This document shows positions 46,061 through 55,095 of a stretch of DNA of 60,719 nt, piece by piece (position 1 is the stretch's first letter; each line of letters opens with the position of its first letter). The DNA is from a virus: positions 1-60,719 of IMG/VR virus record IMGVR_UViG_3300033143_005582. One strand, written 5' to 3'. Both the position numbers and the translations under genes were made by a program. Below the pieces are notes generated by a model. It saw only the letters and a program-made list of their open reading frames with translations. It had not been told where the DNA came from and ran no database searches.

Positions 46061-46683
46061 TAAATCTATACAAAATATTAGGAATTAAAAAAAGCGACAA
46101 CAAAACAACCATCAAAAAAGCTTATCATAAACTTTCTAAAATTCATCACCCTGACACGGGAGGAGATGCTGAAAAGTTTAAAATGATTGATAAAGCTTAT
46201 AAAATCTTAATAGACGATGATAAAAGAAAAAGATATGATAAAGGGGAAAATGTTGATAGTATTTTAAGAAGTAAAAATGATAACAATGAAGAAATTAAAA
46301 TAATAAATGATATTTTTTTTCAACTTATGGAAAAACAAAATTCCGAAAATGTCAATATAATAGAACAAATTGATGAAAGTATTGATTTAAATATCTCAAA
46401 TGTTAGTAAAACTATTTTAGAATTAAGTACGAGTATAGGAAATTATAAGACTTTTTTAAAGAAATTAAAACATAAAAATAAAAAAAATAATTTAATGATA
46501 CAAATTTCAAATGGACATATTATTATTAAAAATAAAAAATTAGAAATTTTTAAAAATAAAAAGAATAATCTTGAAAAAGCTAAAAAATTAATAAAAGATT
46601 ATGATTATGATATAGTTGAAGAAATAAAATTTATTGTTAATAGTTTTTCATCAGCAATTACGGGAGGAGATTTTATTATTTAA
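46057..46683 (+). CDS. J-domain (DnaJ-like) protein
   Basis: This 208-residue protein has an N-terminal J domain in the first ~65 residues: 'NLYKILGIKKSDNKTTIKKAYHKLSKIHHPDTGGDAEKFKMIDKAYKIL' with the catalytic HPD at 31-33, then 'RKRYDKG'. The remaining ~140 residues are helical and unlike DnaJ (no zinc centre, no G/F region), so it is a class C J-protein. It would bind and activate host DnaK and direct it to phage substrates. It sits just before the terminase/capsid genes. Confidence 0.9.
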   Translation: MINLYKILGIKKSDNKTTIKKAYHKLSKIHHPDTGGDAEKFKMIDKAYKILIDDDKRKRYDKGENVDSILRSKNDNNEEIKIINDIFFQLMEKQNSENVNIIEQIDESIDLNISNVSKTILELSTSIGNYKTFLKKLKHKNKKNNLMIQISNGHIIIKNKKLEIFKNKKNNLEKAKKLIKDYDYDIVEEIKFIVNSFSSAITGGDFII

Positions 46684-46726
46684 TATAATTTGTTATAACT
46701 CTTCCCACCTTATAAATTAATTAATT

Positions 46727-46966
46727 ATGCCAAGAAAAAAAATAATAAAAAATAAAATAAAATCATCTGCAGTAATGATCGCTGAGTTTTTTTTAAAAAA
46801 TAATATCTCAAAAGATGAATCAATAAATATAATAGCTTTTATTTTATGGGGAATGGAACAAAGTAAAGCTTTAAACATAAATAGAAAAGAAATTTTTGAT
46901 AAATTAAAATCTAATATTGAAGCTGTTGATAAAATAAATAAAACAAAAAAGAATGGAAAGTCTTAA
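46727..46966 (+). CDS. Hypothetical protein, possible small terminase
   Basis: This 79-residue protein precedes the large terminase and overlaps it by 14 nt. It is helical: 'SSAVMIAEFFLKNNISKDESINIIAFILWGMEQ', then a basic end. Small terminase subunits usually occupy this place, but they are typically larger with an HTH; only the location supports the idea. Confidence 0.45.
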   Translation: MPRKKIIKNKIKSSAVMIAEFFLKNNISKDESINIIAFILWGMEQSKALNINRKEIFDKLKSNIEAVDKINKTKKNGKS

Positions 46967-48125
46967 TATAAAACTTCTTTTATCAAGTGTATGGGAACGA
47001 AATGCACAAGCTTATATAGATTTATATAGATATATTGTAAATAAAGGCGGGACTTCCTCAACAAAAACTTTTTCAATACTTGAATTACTCGTAGAAATAG
47101 CACGCAAACACCCATTAAAAATAGATATAGTAGGACAAACCACACTTCATTTAAAAACAGGTGTTTTAACTGATATGATACACGTATGCAAACAATTTGG
47201 TATAAATTTTGATAATCATTACCAAAAAAGTGCAAAAATATTTAAATGGGGAAAAGGAACTATAAATTTCTTATCATTTGATAAAATAGGAAAAGCACAT
47301 GGTGGAAGAAGAGATATTTTATTTTTAAATGAAGCAAATCATATACCTTATAATATCGTTGAGCAATTAATGATAAGAACAAGAAAGACAATATTTATTG
47401 ATTTTAACCCGACAGGTAAGTTTTGGGTTAAAGATATAATAAAAAGAGAACCTGAAAAATGTTATATTATTAAATCAACTTATAAAGATAACCCATGGTT
47501 AGAACAATCAATTATTGATTCTATAGAAAGAAGAAAAGGAGATAATAATTTTTGGCGTGTTTATGGTTTGGGTGAAGATGGTATTGCCGAAGGTCTCGTA
47601 TTTGATAACTTTAAAGAACTTGAATTTGATAAGAATAGATTTGCAAAATATTATCATGGTCTTGATTGGGGATTTTCTAACGATCCATTTGCTTTTGTTA
47701 GATTTGCTATAGAACAGAATAATTTATATGTATGTCAAGAGATTTATCAAAAAGGATTGTTAAATAGCGACTCTGCACCTTTAGTTAAAGAAATAGTTGG
47801 TAGAGACTCTGTTATTTGCGATTGTGCTGAACCAAAATCAATAAAAGAATTTAGAAAGGTTTATAAAATAAATGCTATCGCTTGCAAAAAAGGAGATGGA
47901 AGTATTCAAAGAGGAATTAAAAAATTACAAGAGTTTGATAATATTTATATTCATCCTGATTGTCCTTGTACTTTGGAAGAGTTCCAAAATTATGAATGGT
48001 TAAAAAATAGAAACGAAATACAACAAAAAAAGCCTATAGACGCTTGGAATCATATAATGGATGGTTTGAGATATGGTAATGAAAAAAGAACAAATAAAAG
48101 AAAGTTAAGAGTGCGCTCGGCTTGA
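46953..48125 (+). CDS. Terminase large subunit
   Basis: This 390-residue packaging motor has an ATPase domain with a Walker A 'NKGGTSSTKTFS', a Walker B 'ILFLNEAN' and motif 'FIDFNPTGKFW'. The nuclease domain has 'GLDWGFSNDP', 'VICDCAEPKS' and the C-terminal 'DAWNHIMDGLRYG' with the metal-binding acids. The Walker A loop lacks the usual Gly before Lys (STK instead of SGK). Length is at the short end. It would cut and translocate DNA into proheads through the portal encoded next. Packaging type (cos or pac) cannot be told. Confidence 0.92.
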   Translation: MESLNIKLLLSSVWERNAQAYIDLYRYIVNKGGTSSTKTFSILELLVEIARKHPLKIDIVGQTTLHLKTGVLTDMIHVCKQFGINFDNHYQKSAKIFKWGKGTINFLSFDKIGKAHGGRRDILFLNEANHIPYNIVEQLMIRTRKTIFIDFNPTGKFWVKDIIKREPEKCYIIKSTYKDNPWLEQSIIDSIERRKGDNNFWRVYGLGEDGIAEGLVFDNFKELEFDKNRFAKYYHGLDWGFSNDPFAFVRFAIEQNNLYVCQEIYQKGLLNSDSAPLVKEIVGRDSVICDCAEPKSIKEFRKVYKINAIACKKGDGSIQRGIKKLQEFDNIYIHPDCPCTLEEFQNYEWLKNRNEIQQKKPIDAWNHIMDGLRYGNEKRTNKRKLRVRSA

Positions 48126-48156
48126 CAAATATTTATATTAATTCAATAATTTTCTT

Positions 48157-48342
48157 ATGAAAACAAATAAAGAAATCATTAAATATATTGGTAATAATGT
48201 AAGTACTATTCTTGAAATTATTTTTGTTATTTCAGTAATATATTGTATATGGGAACTTCCTTATTGTTTTAAAATATTAGGTACTATAGCAACATTGCTT
48301 ATATGCTATCTTTTTGCTTATTGGCTTAAAATAAAAAAATAA
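48157..48342 (+). CDS. Small two-span membrane protein
   Basis: This 61-residue protein lies between terminase and portal. Hydrophobic segments at ~13-30 and ~36-57 (VSTILEIIFVISVIYCI, FKILGTIATLLICYLFAYW). A membrane protein at this point of the packaging cluster is unusual and may be a moron or a holin-like protein. Its stop codon abuts the portal start. Confidence 0.5.
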   Translation: MKTNKEIIKYIGNNVSTILEIIFVISVIYCIWELPYCFKILGTIATLLICYLFAYWLKIKK

Positions 48343-49731
48343 ATGCTAACAAAAGTATTAGATAATTTACAAAAAAAATCTACAATAGATAGTGGCGTTT
48401 TTTCTTCAAGAATATTAGGATATGGATTTTCACAAAATAGTCTTTGGAGTTGGCTTACTCCTTATATTGCTTGGAGGTATTATAATAAAGTTTCGCCTGT
48501 TGCCGATGCTTGTAATATGATAGCAAAAGAATTTGCTAATATTCCAATAGTTTTACAAAATATAAAATCAAAAGAATTTATAAAAGAAGTAGATCCTAAT
48601 ATTCCAGTGAGTAAAGTTTTAGAATTATTAGAAAATCCTAATAATGATTTAACTGGATCTGATTTAAAAAAACAAATTGCACTATCTTTTATTGTGACTG
48701 GAAATAATTATCTTATTGTAAATGCAAGAGATAAATTAAGTGAACCATTAGAATTATTATGGTTGCAACCTCAATCAGCTACTATAAGCAGAAGTAATTT
48801 TACAAAACATATTTATACCACAGAAGATGAATTAATAATAAATTTTAGCAATACTGCGTTAGATTATAGATTATATAACAATGTAGGAACTTTTGAAATT
48901 TGGCATACAAGAAACTTTAATTCTGATTATAGTGTAAATAATCCTTATGGTAGAAGTCCTTTAGATCCAATATACTATGAAATAGAGCAATTTTTAAATG
49001 GAAATATTCACAACAATAGTTTATTAAAAAATGGCGCAAGACCAAGTGGTGTATTAATTCCTGAGGTAGAAAGCAGTTTTGATTTATTTGATGATGTTAA
49101 TTATGAAAAAATAAAAAAAGAAATAAGAGATTATTACACAGGTTCAAATAATGCTGGAAATGTTTTAATTTTAGATGGTGCAAAAGATTTTAAAGAATTA
49201 TCCATAAATAATAAAGATATGGATTTTGAAAAGTTAAAAACTCAAGTTTCTCAACAAATTTATGCTAATTTAGATATTCCAAAGCCTCTTATAAGTGAAA
49301 GAACAATGACTTATAGTAATTTTAAAGAAGCTTTATACATGCTTTATTATTTAAATATTATTCCATTGACAAATTATTTATTACAACAATTAACTATGTT
49401 TTTAATGCATAGATATAAAAATGGTGAACAATATAAATTAACTTTTGACCCACGAGATATTCCAGCATTACAAGTTGTTCAAGATGTTCAACTTGAAAGA
49501 TTACATAAATTAGGAATAATTAATTTAAATGAGGCAAGATTATTAGCTGATTATGACGAAATAGGAACGGATGGCAATAAATATTATGTTAGTAAATCAG
49601 TAGTGCCTATAGATTCACCTGAAGTTAAAAAAGAAGAAAGCAAAGATTATTTTTTTAAAGAAATGGAGACTAAAGGATATAAAAAAGAAGAAATAAAAAA
49701 AATGTGGAGTCGCTATGGAAATATTATTTAA
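48343..49731 (+). CDS. Portal protein (HK97 type)
   Basis: This 462-residue protein has the HK97-like portal pattern: 'YYNKVSPVADACNMIAKEFANIPIVL' (~44-70), 'LLENPNNDLTGSDLKKQIALSFIVTGNNYLIV', 'HTRNFNSDYSVNNPYGRSPLDP', and a C-terminal 'LQVVQDVQLERLHKLGIINLNEAR'. It forms the dodecameric DNA gate. The final helical part overlaps the next gene by 17 nt. It follows the terminase with a small membrane gene between. Confidence 0.92.
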   Translation: MLTKVLDNLQKKSTIDSGVFSSRILGYGFSQNSLWSWLTPYIAWRYYNKVSPVADACNMIAKEFANIPIVLQNIKSKEFIKEVDPNIPVSKVLELLENPNNDLTGSDLKKQIALSFIVTGNNYLIVNARDKLSEPLELLWLQPQSATISRSNFTKHIYTTEDELIINFSNTALDYRLYNNVGTFEIWHTRNFNSDYSVNNPYGRSPLDPIYYEIEQFLNGNIHNNSLLKNGARPSGVLIPEVESSFDLFDDVNYEKIKKEIRDYYTGSNNAGNVLILDGAKDFKELSINNKDMDFEKLKTQVSQQIYANLDIPKPLISERTMTYSNFKEALYMLYYLNIIPLTNYLLQQLTMFLMHRYKNGEQYKLTFDPRDIPALQVVQDVQLERLHKLGIINLNEARLLADYDEIGTDGNKYYVSKSVVPIDSPEVKKEESKDYFFKEMETKGYKKEEIKKMWSRYGNII

Positions 49732-50566
49732 TAGTTATTCTAAAAAAGAAACTGTTGAAAAGAAAATAGCACTTGAAAGTATTTTTGCTCCCGAAATTGC
49801 AAGATATCTAAATAAAATTAAAAATGATTTTAAAAAGGTTTATACGGCTACAGGATTACTTATTAATCCTGATGAGTATATAGATAGTACAACAGAATTA
49901 TTAAAAAAACATTATACAAGAGTTGCAAAAGTTTTTGATAAAAACTTGCGTGACAATATGACAGAAACAAAACAATTTGAAGAAGCAAAAGACAAAGAAT
50001 TAAAAAAAGTTGATAAAATAATAAGTGCATCTTTAATAATTTTTATACTTCAACAATCAAAAAAAAGAGCAAGATTTTTAATTAAAACAACAACAAAAGA
50101 AATAAGAGAAAAATTAAGAGATGTAAAACAAATTCTTTTTAAGGATAATGTTATAAATCCAACTAATAAACAAATTGCTGATGAAACAAGTAAATTATTA
50201 GACAAATCTTTTAAAGGTAGAAAAGAGACGATTGCTATTTCTGAAACTGAATTTATGGCAGAAAGTACAAAAACTATTGAATCTAATACTTTACAAGACA
50301 AACAACCATTCAAAGGTTTTACAATTCCTTTAGTTTTAAGTTTTTTCAATAAAACTGGGACAAAAGAATGGCGTGCTGTTTTAGATAGTAAAACTCGTCC
50401 TGCCCATGTAGTCGCTGATGGACAAGTTAAAAAAATTAATGAACCTTTTGAAGTTGATAATGAATTACTTATGTATCCTTCCGACTCGTCTCTTGGGGCA
50501 AGTATAGAAAATACTATTAATTGTCGTTGCGGACAAGATATTAAATTAAAATGGAGTAAAAAATGA
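49715..50566 (+). CDS. MuF-type minor head protein
   Basis: This 283-residue protein matches the Mu F / SPP1 gp7 minor head family: a helical N-terminal region and the C-terminal signature 'EWRAVLDSKTRPAHVVADGQV' followed by 'NCRCGQDIKL'. Such proteins are a few copies per head, associated with the portal, and are sometimes ejected with DNA. Overlaps portal and protease genes by a few bases. Confidence 0.87.
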   Translation: MEILFNSYSKKETVEKKIALESIFAPEIARYLNKIKNDFKKVYTATGLLINPDEYIDSTTELLKKHYTRVAKVFDKNLRDNMTETKQFEEAKDKELKKVDKIISASLIIFILQQSKKRARFLIKTTTKEIREKLRDVKQILFKDNVINPTNKQIADETSKLLDKSFKGRKETIAISETEFMAESTKTIESNTLQDKQPFKGFTIPLVLSFFNKTGTKEWRAVLDSKTRPAHVVADGQVKKINEPFEVDNELLMYPSDSSLGASIENTINCRCGQDIKLKWSKK

Positions 50567-51879
50567 AAAATAAAGAAAATAAATTTTTAAAGTTAGATGA
50601 TACAGATTTTTATTGGAATTCAATTATGATGTTTAATGAATTTAATAAAGATAGTAGTTTTGGAGTTTTTGCAAATATAATAAAAGCTTATAAAGATAAT
50701 GATAAAGATATAAATTTATTTATTAACTCTTATGGTGGAGTTGTTGATGATTTATTAGTAATGATTGATGCGATGAATCTTGTTAAAAACGATATTGCTA
50801 CGATAGGTTTGGGTTGTTGTGCAAGTTGCGGAGCCGTTCTTTTGGCAAGTGGTACTAAAGGAAAACGTTTTATGACTGAGAACGCAAGAGTTATGATACA
50901 TCAAGTATCTGCATGGGCTATTGGAAAAAATAGTGATATACAAATAAGAGCTAAAGAAGTTGACAGAATTAATAAACAAATAGCATCTATTTTAGCAAAA
51001 GCAACTGGAAAATCTAAAAAACAAATACTTGAAGATTTTAAAGAAGATAAATGGTTTACTGCAAAAGAGGCTCTTGAATATGGTTTAATTGATAAAATTA
51101 TTACTCCAAAAGATATTAAATCTCCTGAATTAGAAAAAAAGGATTTAAATAAAAATACAGATTCTAATTTTGTTTTTAATTATGAATTAAAATCTTTTGA
51201 AGAAGATGATGAATATTATAGATTAAAAGGTATTGCTTCAACTCCTGAAAAAGACTTATGTTATGATATAGTAAAACAAGAAGCTTTAATTGATTCTGTT
51301 GAAAAATACGGATTACCAAGTTTTCTACATTTACATAATCAATTAGAAGCTCCTTTAGGTAATATAGATGAAGTTTATTTAGAAAATGGTAAAACTGTTA
51401 TTGAAGCAAAAATGCCAAAAGGTGTTAAAGATAATGATGAAATTGCTATTTTAATTAAAGACGGAGCTTATAAAGGGCTTTCAATTGGTTATTCTGTTTT
51501 AAAATATCATCACGAAAATGATATAAGGGTTATAACTGAAATTATGTGGCACGAAACAAGTTTAGTATCTGTTCCTTGTAATCCTAATGCAAAATTACAA
51601 GAATTTAAAAATAAAGATTTAAAAAAGAAATCTGAAAATGTTAAATTTATTAAAAATATTAAATCTTTAAAAGAATTAGAAGAAGTATTAAAAAGTTATG
51701 GTTTAACAAATAGAGAAATTTTGGCTTGCATTTATAAAATTAAAGAGTTAGCTTTAAATAAAGATACTGCTCCGACAAGTGATTTGTCAGAAAATCCCCT
51801 GCCTGTAAGTGATTTACAAGCTCTAAACGAAAAAGCTAAAATTTTACAAAACACAATTAATAATATTATAGGTAAATAA
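50563..51879 (+). CDS. ClpP-like and HK97-type prohead protease, fused in one protein
   Basis: This 438-residue protein joins two protease folds. Residues ~1-190 are a ClpP (S14)-like head protease: 'NLFINSYGGVVDDLLVMIDAM', 'GLGCCASCGAVLLASG' (Ser88), 'NARVMIHQ' (His113) and 'KEDKWFTAKEALEYGLID' (Asp162). Residues ~210-345 match the HK97 prohead protease (S78/U35): 'RLKGIASTPEKDL', 'LPSFLHLHN' (His258), 'YKGLSIGYSV' (Ser307) and 'WHETSLVSVPCNPNA'. The C-terminal ~95 residues are helical and could be a scaffold. It would cleave the capsid delta domain and itself. Most phages use only one of these enzymes. Confidence 0.85.
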   Translation: MKNKENKFLKLDDTDFYWNSIMMFNEFNKDSSFGVFANIIKAYKDNDKDINLFINSYGGVVDDLLVMIDAMNLVKNDIATIGLGCCASCGAVLLASGTKGKRFMTENARVMIHQVSAWAIGKNSDIQIRAKEVDRINKQIASILAKATGKSKKQILEDFKEDKWFTAKEALEYGLIDKIITPKDIKSPELEKKDLNKNTDSNFVFNYELKSFEEDDEYYRLKGIASTPEKDLCYDIVKQEALIDSVEKYGLPSFLHLHNQLEAPLGNIDEVYLENGKTVIEAKMPKGVKDNDEIAILIKDGAYKGLSIGYSVLKYHHENDIRVITEIMWHETSLVSVPCNPNAKLQEFKNKDLKKKSENVKFIKNIKSLKELEEVLKSYGLTNREILACIYKIKELALNKDTAPTSDLSENPLPVSDLQALNEKAKILQNTINNIIGK

Positions 51880-51880
51880 A

Positions 51881-53215
51881 ATGGAAGAATTAAAAAATAC
51901 TATTGATGGATTGAACAAGTCTATTGCTGATATCCAAACAAAACATAAAGAAGAAATAAAAAGAAGTGAAGAAACAAACAAAATGGCTATTGATACAGCT
52001 ATTAGTGGTGCTAAAACAGAAGTTTCAGCAGAACATAAAATTACTATTGATAAAATGGTTAAAGATTTTGATGTAAAATTGACAAATCTTGAAAAAATCA
52101 ATAATAAAAGAAATGCTAATACTAATTTTGCTAAAGATTCTAAAAAACTTTTAGAATATAATAAAAAATATTTTAAGAGTGTACAAGAATATTCTAAGAA
52201 TAAAAAAGGTCTTGATGAACTTATCGCGTCTCCCGAAATGCAAGATACTTTAGTAACATCTTTAAAAAAATATATAACAGCACCAAACGAAATTGCATTA
52301 AATGGAAGTTTAACTCCTGAAGAGAAAAAAGCTTTTAATACTGTAATTTCTCCTGAAGGTGGTTATTTTGTTCACCCAGCATTTTTAACATCAGTTATTC
52401 AAAAAGAATTTGATGCACATCAAATTTTACAAGCAATAGAAAGTATAACAGTTGGTTCTGCTGAAATTTCCGAAGTTGCTGATTGGAATGAATACGATGA
52501 TGCACAAAATGTTAATGAACTTGCTAATGACGATACAGAAACAACTGATGATGATTATGAGAAAGTTTCTTGGCATGTAAAAGAAGTTTTATATCCAAAA
52601 AGATTTACTCGTAACTCATTAGAAGACTCTTTTTTGGATGTAGAAAGTTATGTTATACAGAAATTAAGAGAGGGTATGGCTCGTAAAGAAGCAGCTCAAA
52701 TAATTGCTGGTAATGGTGTAGATAAACCAAAAGGTTTTTTACAATATGCTAATGGAACGACAAGAACTACAATTGAACAAGTAACTTCTGAATCAGTTGG
52801 AGTTATTACTTGGGACGATGTTTTAAGTAATTTGCCTTCTGCTTTAAGAAGTGGTTATCATGGTAACGCATCTTTCGCTATGAAAAGACAAACATTTTTT
52901 GATTTATTAAAAGATGTTGATGGTGTTGGTAAATATCAAATTGGAAATCAAATTCAATTTTTATCAAGAGAAAGAGTTACGATGGCTATTCTTGGTTATC
53001 CAATTCTTTGGGAAGGATATTTAGAATCTGTAGCAACTTCAGGAAAATCTGTTTTATTTGGCGATTTCAAAAAAGCTTATAGAATGGTTAGAAAAGCTGG
53101 TGTTTCTTTAATTAGAGATGCTACAAGTGCTCGTTCAATAAAACTCACTTTAAGAGAAAGAAAGGACGGAAAATTAAAAGACGGTGAAGCCGTTAAAATG
53201 TTAGTTATTCAATAA
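51881..53215 (+). CDS. Major capsid protein (HK97 fold)
   Basis: This 444-residue protein has a coiled N-terminal ~110-residue delta/scaffold domain (TIDGLNKSIADIQTKHKEEIKR...), removed by the protease. The HK97 body follows: 'ISPEGGYFVHPAFLTSVIQ', 'ITVGSAEISEVADWN', 'RKEAAQIIAGNGVDKPKGFL' and a C-terminal 'FGDFKKAYRMVRKAGVSLIRD'. The cleavage site cannot be fixed by eye; the region near residue 120-140 (EIALNGSLTPEEKKAF) is a reasonable place. Followed after 18 nt by a beta-rich protein. Confidence 0.95.
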   Translation: MEELKNTIDGLNKSIADIQTKHKEEIKRSEETNKMAIDTAISGAKTEVSAEHKITIDKMVKDFDVKLTNLEKINNKRNANTNFAKDSKKLLEYNKKYFKSVQEYSKNKKGLDELIASPEMQDTLVTSLKKYITAPNEIALNGSLTPEEKKAFNTVISPEGGYFVHPAFLTSVIQKEFDAHQILQAIESITVGSAEISEVADWNEYDDAQNVNELANDDTETTDDDYEKVSWHVKEVLYPKRFTRNSLEDSFLDVESYVIQKLREGMARKEAAQIIAGNGVDKPKGFLQYANGTTRTTIEQVTSESVGVITWDDVLSNLPSALRSGYHGNASFAMKRQTFFDLLKDVDGVGKYQIGNQIQFLSRERVTMAILGYPILWEGYLESVATSGKSVLFGDFKKAYRMVRKAGVSLIRDATSARSIKLTLRERKDGKLKDGEAVKMLVIQ

Positions 53216-53233
53216 TAAAAAAAGGTAAAAAAT

Positions 53234-53629
53234 ATGCAAAAAGATTTAGTTAATAATAGTGAAAGTAAACTTGCTCTTGCTCCTATAGTTCTTAATAGTG
53301 ATGCTGATACAGAATTAGCCATTATTGATATATTAAATTATAGTAGTGGTAAAGTTGTTTTAAAAACTGGTGTAGTTACTACTGGTGATGTTATAATTAA
53401 AGAAATTCAAGAATCAGATGATTCAGGAATGTCAGGAGAAACTCCAATACCTATCGCAAGATTAATAGGCTCTTTAACACTTCTTGATGGAAGTGGAGAA
53501 ATTACAGAGTTAGGATTTATTACTACAAAAAGATATATAAGAGTAGTTATAACAACCGCAAATTCTGCGAATTTGCTTGCTGATTGTAATGTTGAGTTAG
53601 CAAATCCTGACCAAGCACCTACTAAATAA
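53234..53629 (+). CDS. Head decoration-like protein
   Basis: This 131-residue beta-rich protein follows the capsid gene. The pattern 'GVVTTGDVIIKEIQESDDSG' and 'TELGFITTKRYIRVVITT' is seen in small phage capsid-associated proteins. It would bind the outside of the capsid. It has a good SD and is closed by a hairpin. Exact family is uncertain. Confidence 0.6.
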   Translation: MQKDLVNNSESKLALAPIVLNSDADTELAIIDILNYSSGKVVLKTGVVTTGDVIIKEIQESDDSGMSGETPIPIARLIGSLTLLDGSGEITELGFITTKRYIRVVITTANSANLLADCNVELANPDQAPTK

Positions 53630-53635
53630 TTTTTC

Positions 53636-53652
53636 GGGGGATTTAATCCCCC
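53636..53652 (+). other. GC-rich mRNA hairpin after capsid genes
   Basis: GGGGGA (53636-53641) and TCCCCC (53647-53652) form a stem around TTTAA. No T-tract follows on the plus strand, so it is not a clean terminator. It could protect the 3' end of the mRNA for the two most abundant head proteins or slow transcription. Confidence 0.6.
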
Positions 53653-53675
53653 CTTAATAATAATGGAGATATACC

Positions 53676-54110
53676 ATGAATAAAATAAAAGAAAATATAG
53701 TTAAAGAACATATGAATAAAGTTAAAATTCTAATAGATTGTAAAGCTTATGTTTCTTTAGGAGTTTTGAAAGAATTTAAAAAAGGTGAAGTTTGCGAAGT
53801 AAATGATTTTATTTTTGAAAGTTTTACACAAAAATCTGCAAGAGCTAAATCTTATAAAGAAGAAATTGGAACAGAAGAAACAGAAGAAGAAACTTTAGAT
53901 CCTATTGAAGATGAAGAAACAGAAGAAGAAAATACACCTCCAACTAATACTGAAGGTGATGAAAATACAAAAATAGATTTAAATAAATTAAATAAAGTAA
54001 AACTCGTTGAATATGCTAAAGAAAAGTTAAATTTTGAATTAGACGAAACTTTAACTAAAAAATTAATGATTAAAAAAGTAATGGAGGTAGCAAATGAGAG
54101 TATTGAATAA
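53676..54110 (+). CDS. Head protein with acidic linker and SAP/HeH-like end
   Basis: This 144-residue protein has a beta-like N-terminal part (KVKILIDCKAYVSLGVLKEFKKGEV), a Glu/Thr-rich linker (TEETEEETLDPIEDEETEE) and a C-terminal 'NKVKLVEYAKEKLNFELDETLTKKLMIKKV', which resembles the small SAP/HeH helix-extended-loop-helix fold. Similar proteins lie after capsid genes as connector or decoration accessories. It overlaps the next gene by 17 nt. Confidence 0.55.
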   Translation: MNKIKENIVKEHMNKVKILIDCKAYVSLGVLKEFKKGEVCEVNDFIFESFTQKSARAKSYKEEIGTEETEEETLDPIEDEETEEENTPPTNTEGDENTKIDLNKLNKVKLVEYAKEKLNFELDETLTKKLMIKKVMEVANESIE

Positions 54111-54882
54111 TATACGTAGACCAACCGCTCTTGGAGATAATGTTTATGATTTAGAGGGAACTGTTCTTATTAAAGGAACTTTCAAAGCCATTGGAGGGTC
54201 TTTTGTAGGTGAAAGAAATAGTGATGCTTATGGATATATATGGAATTTTTCTGGTGATATGTCAGGAGGTGCAGCACAAAAAACCTATTTACTTAATTTA
54301 GATGGGGAAAGAGTGGTTGGCGATGTCGCAAGTGGAGACTCTAACGACTCAATCATTAAATCATCTTATAATAACTATGCTCCAAATGACGCTAATTTTA
54401 TAATTAGAGGAATAAACTCTGTTGTAAATAACCGAAGTGGTGGAGAGTTAGGAATTTTAGAAGGTGGACAAATTGGTGCTCAAAATAAATCGGGTGGAGT
54501 TGCTTTAACTATTCGTGGTTTATCTGTTATACCTGAAAATTATGGAACTAATGCAGATGAATTTGGCGGTCTTGATGTTGTGCTTAAAAATGAATCTAAT
54601 GCGGCAACATTAACTTATGGTGCAAGAATAAGAAATATTGATGCTTCAGCACAATCAGCAATTCAAAGTGCTTTATTGATTAATAGTACAGCTACAAATG
54701 GATTTGATAATATTATGACAATTGGTGGAAAAGCTGATACTTTTGCTGATTTTGATGATGCAACTGGTGAAGTTTGTACTGAATCAGGTTCGGCGGCAAC
54801 AGGGTGGTCTGGTAGAATTAAAATAGTTACACCTGATGGTAATGATGCTTGGATTAATGTATACGATACTTCAAATGCTTAA
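54094..54882 (+). CDS. Glycine-rich putative capsid fibre/decoration protein
   Basis: This 262-residue protein is rich in Gly/Asn/Ser/Ala with repeated beta strands (GTVLIKGTFKAIGGSFVGERNSDAYGY, GAQNKSGGVALTIRGLSVIPENYG). It ends 'DGNDAWINVYDTSNA', typical of phage head-surface proteins. The start has a strong SD (GGAGGTAGC). Position between connector genes and capsid suggests a head fibre or decoration protein. Confidence 0.6.
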   Translation: MRVLNNIRRPTALGDNVYDLEGTVLIKGTFKAIGGSFVGERNSDAYGYIWNFSGDMSGGAAQKTYLLNLDGERVVGDVASGDSNDSIIKSSYNNYAPNDANFIIRGINSVVNNRSGGELGILEGGQIGAQNKSGGVALTIRGLSVIPENYGTNADEFGGLDVVLKNESNAATLTYGARIRNIDASAQSAIQSALLINSTATNGFDNIMTIGGKADTFADFDDATGEVCTESGSAATGWSGRIKIVTPDGNDAWINVYDTSNA

Positions 54883-54898
54883 TTAATTATATATTTAT

Positions 54899-55090
54899 AT
54901 GCAGATAGACAAAAAATATTTACAAGATACTATAAAAAAATTAGAATTACAAAAAAATAAACATATGTCAGATATGGATGCTGTTTGTGGAGGAATACAA
55001 GTTTGTAAGGCTTTTCTTTTAGAATTAAATAAAAAAGAAGATAAAAAAACAGAAAAGGAAGAAAAAAAGGAAGAAAAAAAAGATAAGTAA
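54899..55090 (+). CDS. Hypothetical small coiled protein
   Basis: This 63-residue protein is helical, with a Lys/Glu end (KEDKKTEKEEKKEEKKDK). It shows 'YLQDTIKKLELQKNKHMSDMDAVCGGIQVCKAFLLEL'. It could be a small head-assembly accessory. No family. Confidence 0.5.
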   Translation: MQIDKKYLQDTIKKLELQKNKHMSDMDAVCGGIQVCKAFLLELNKKEDKKTEKEEKKEEKKDK

Positions 55091-55095
55091 TAAAT

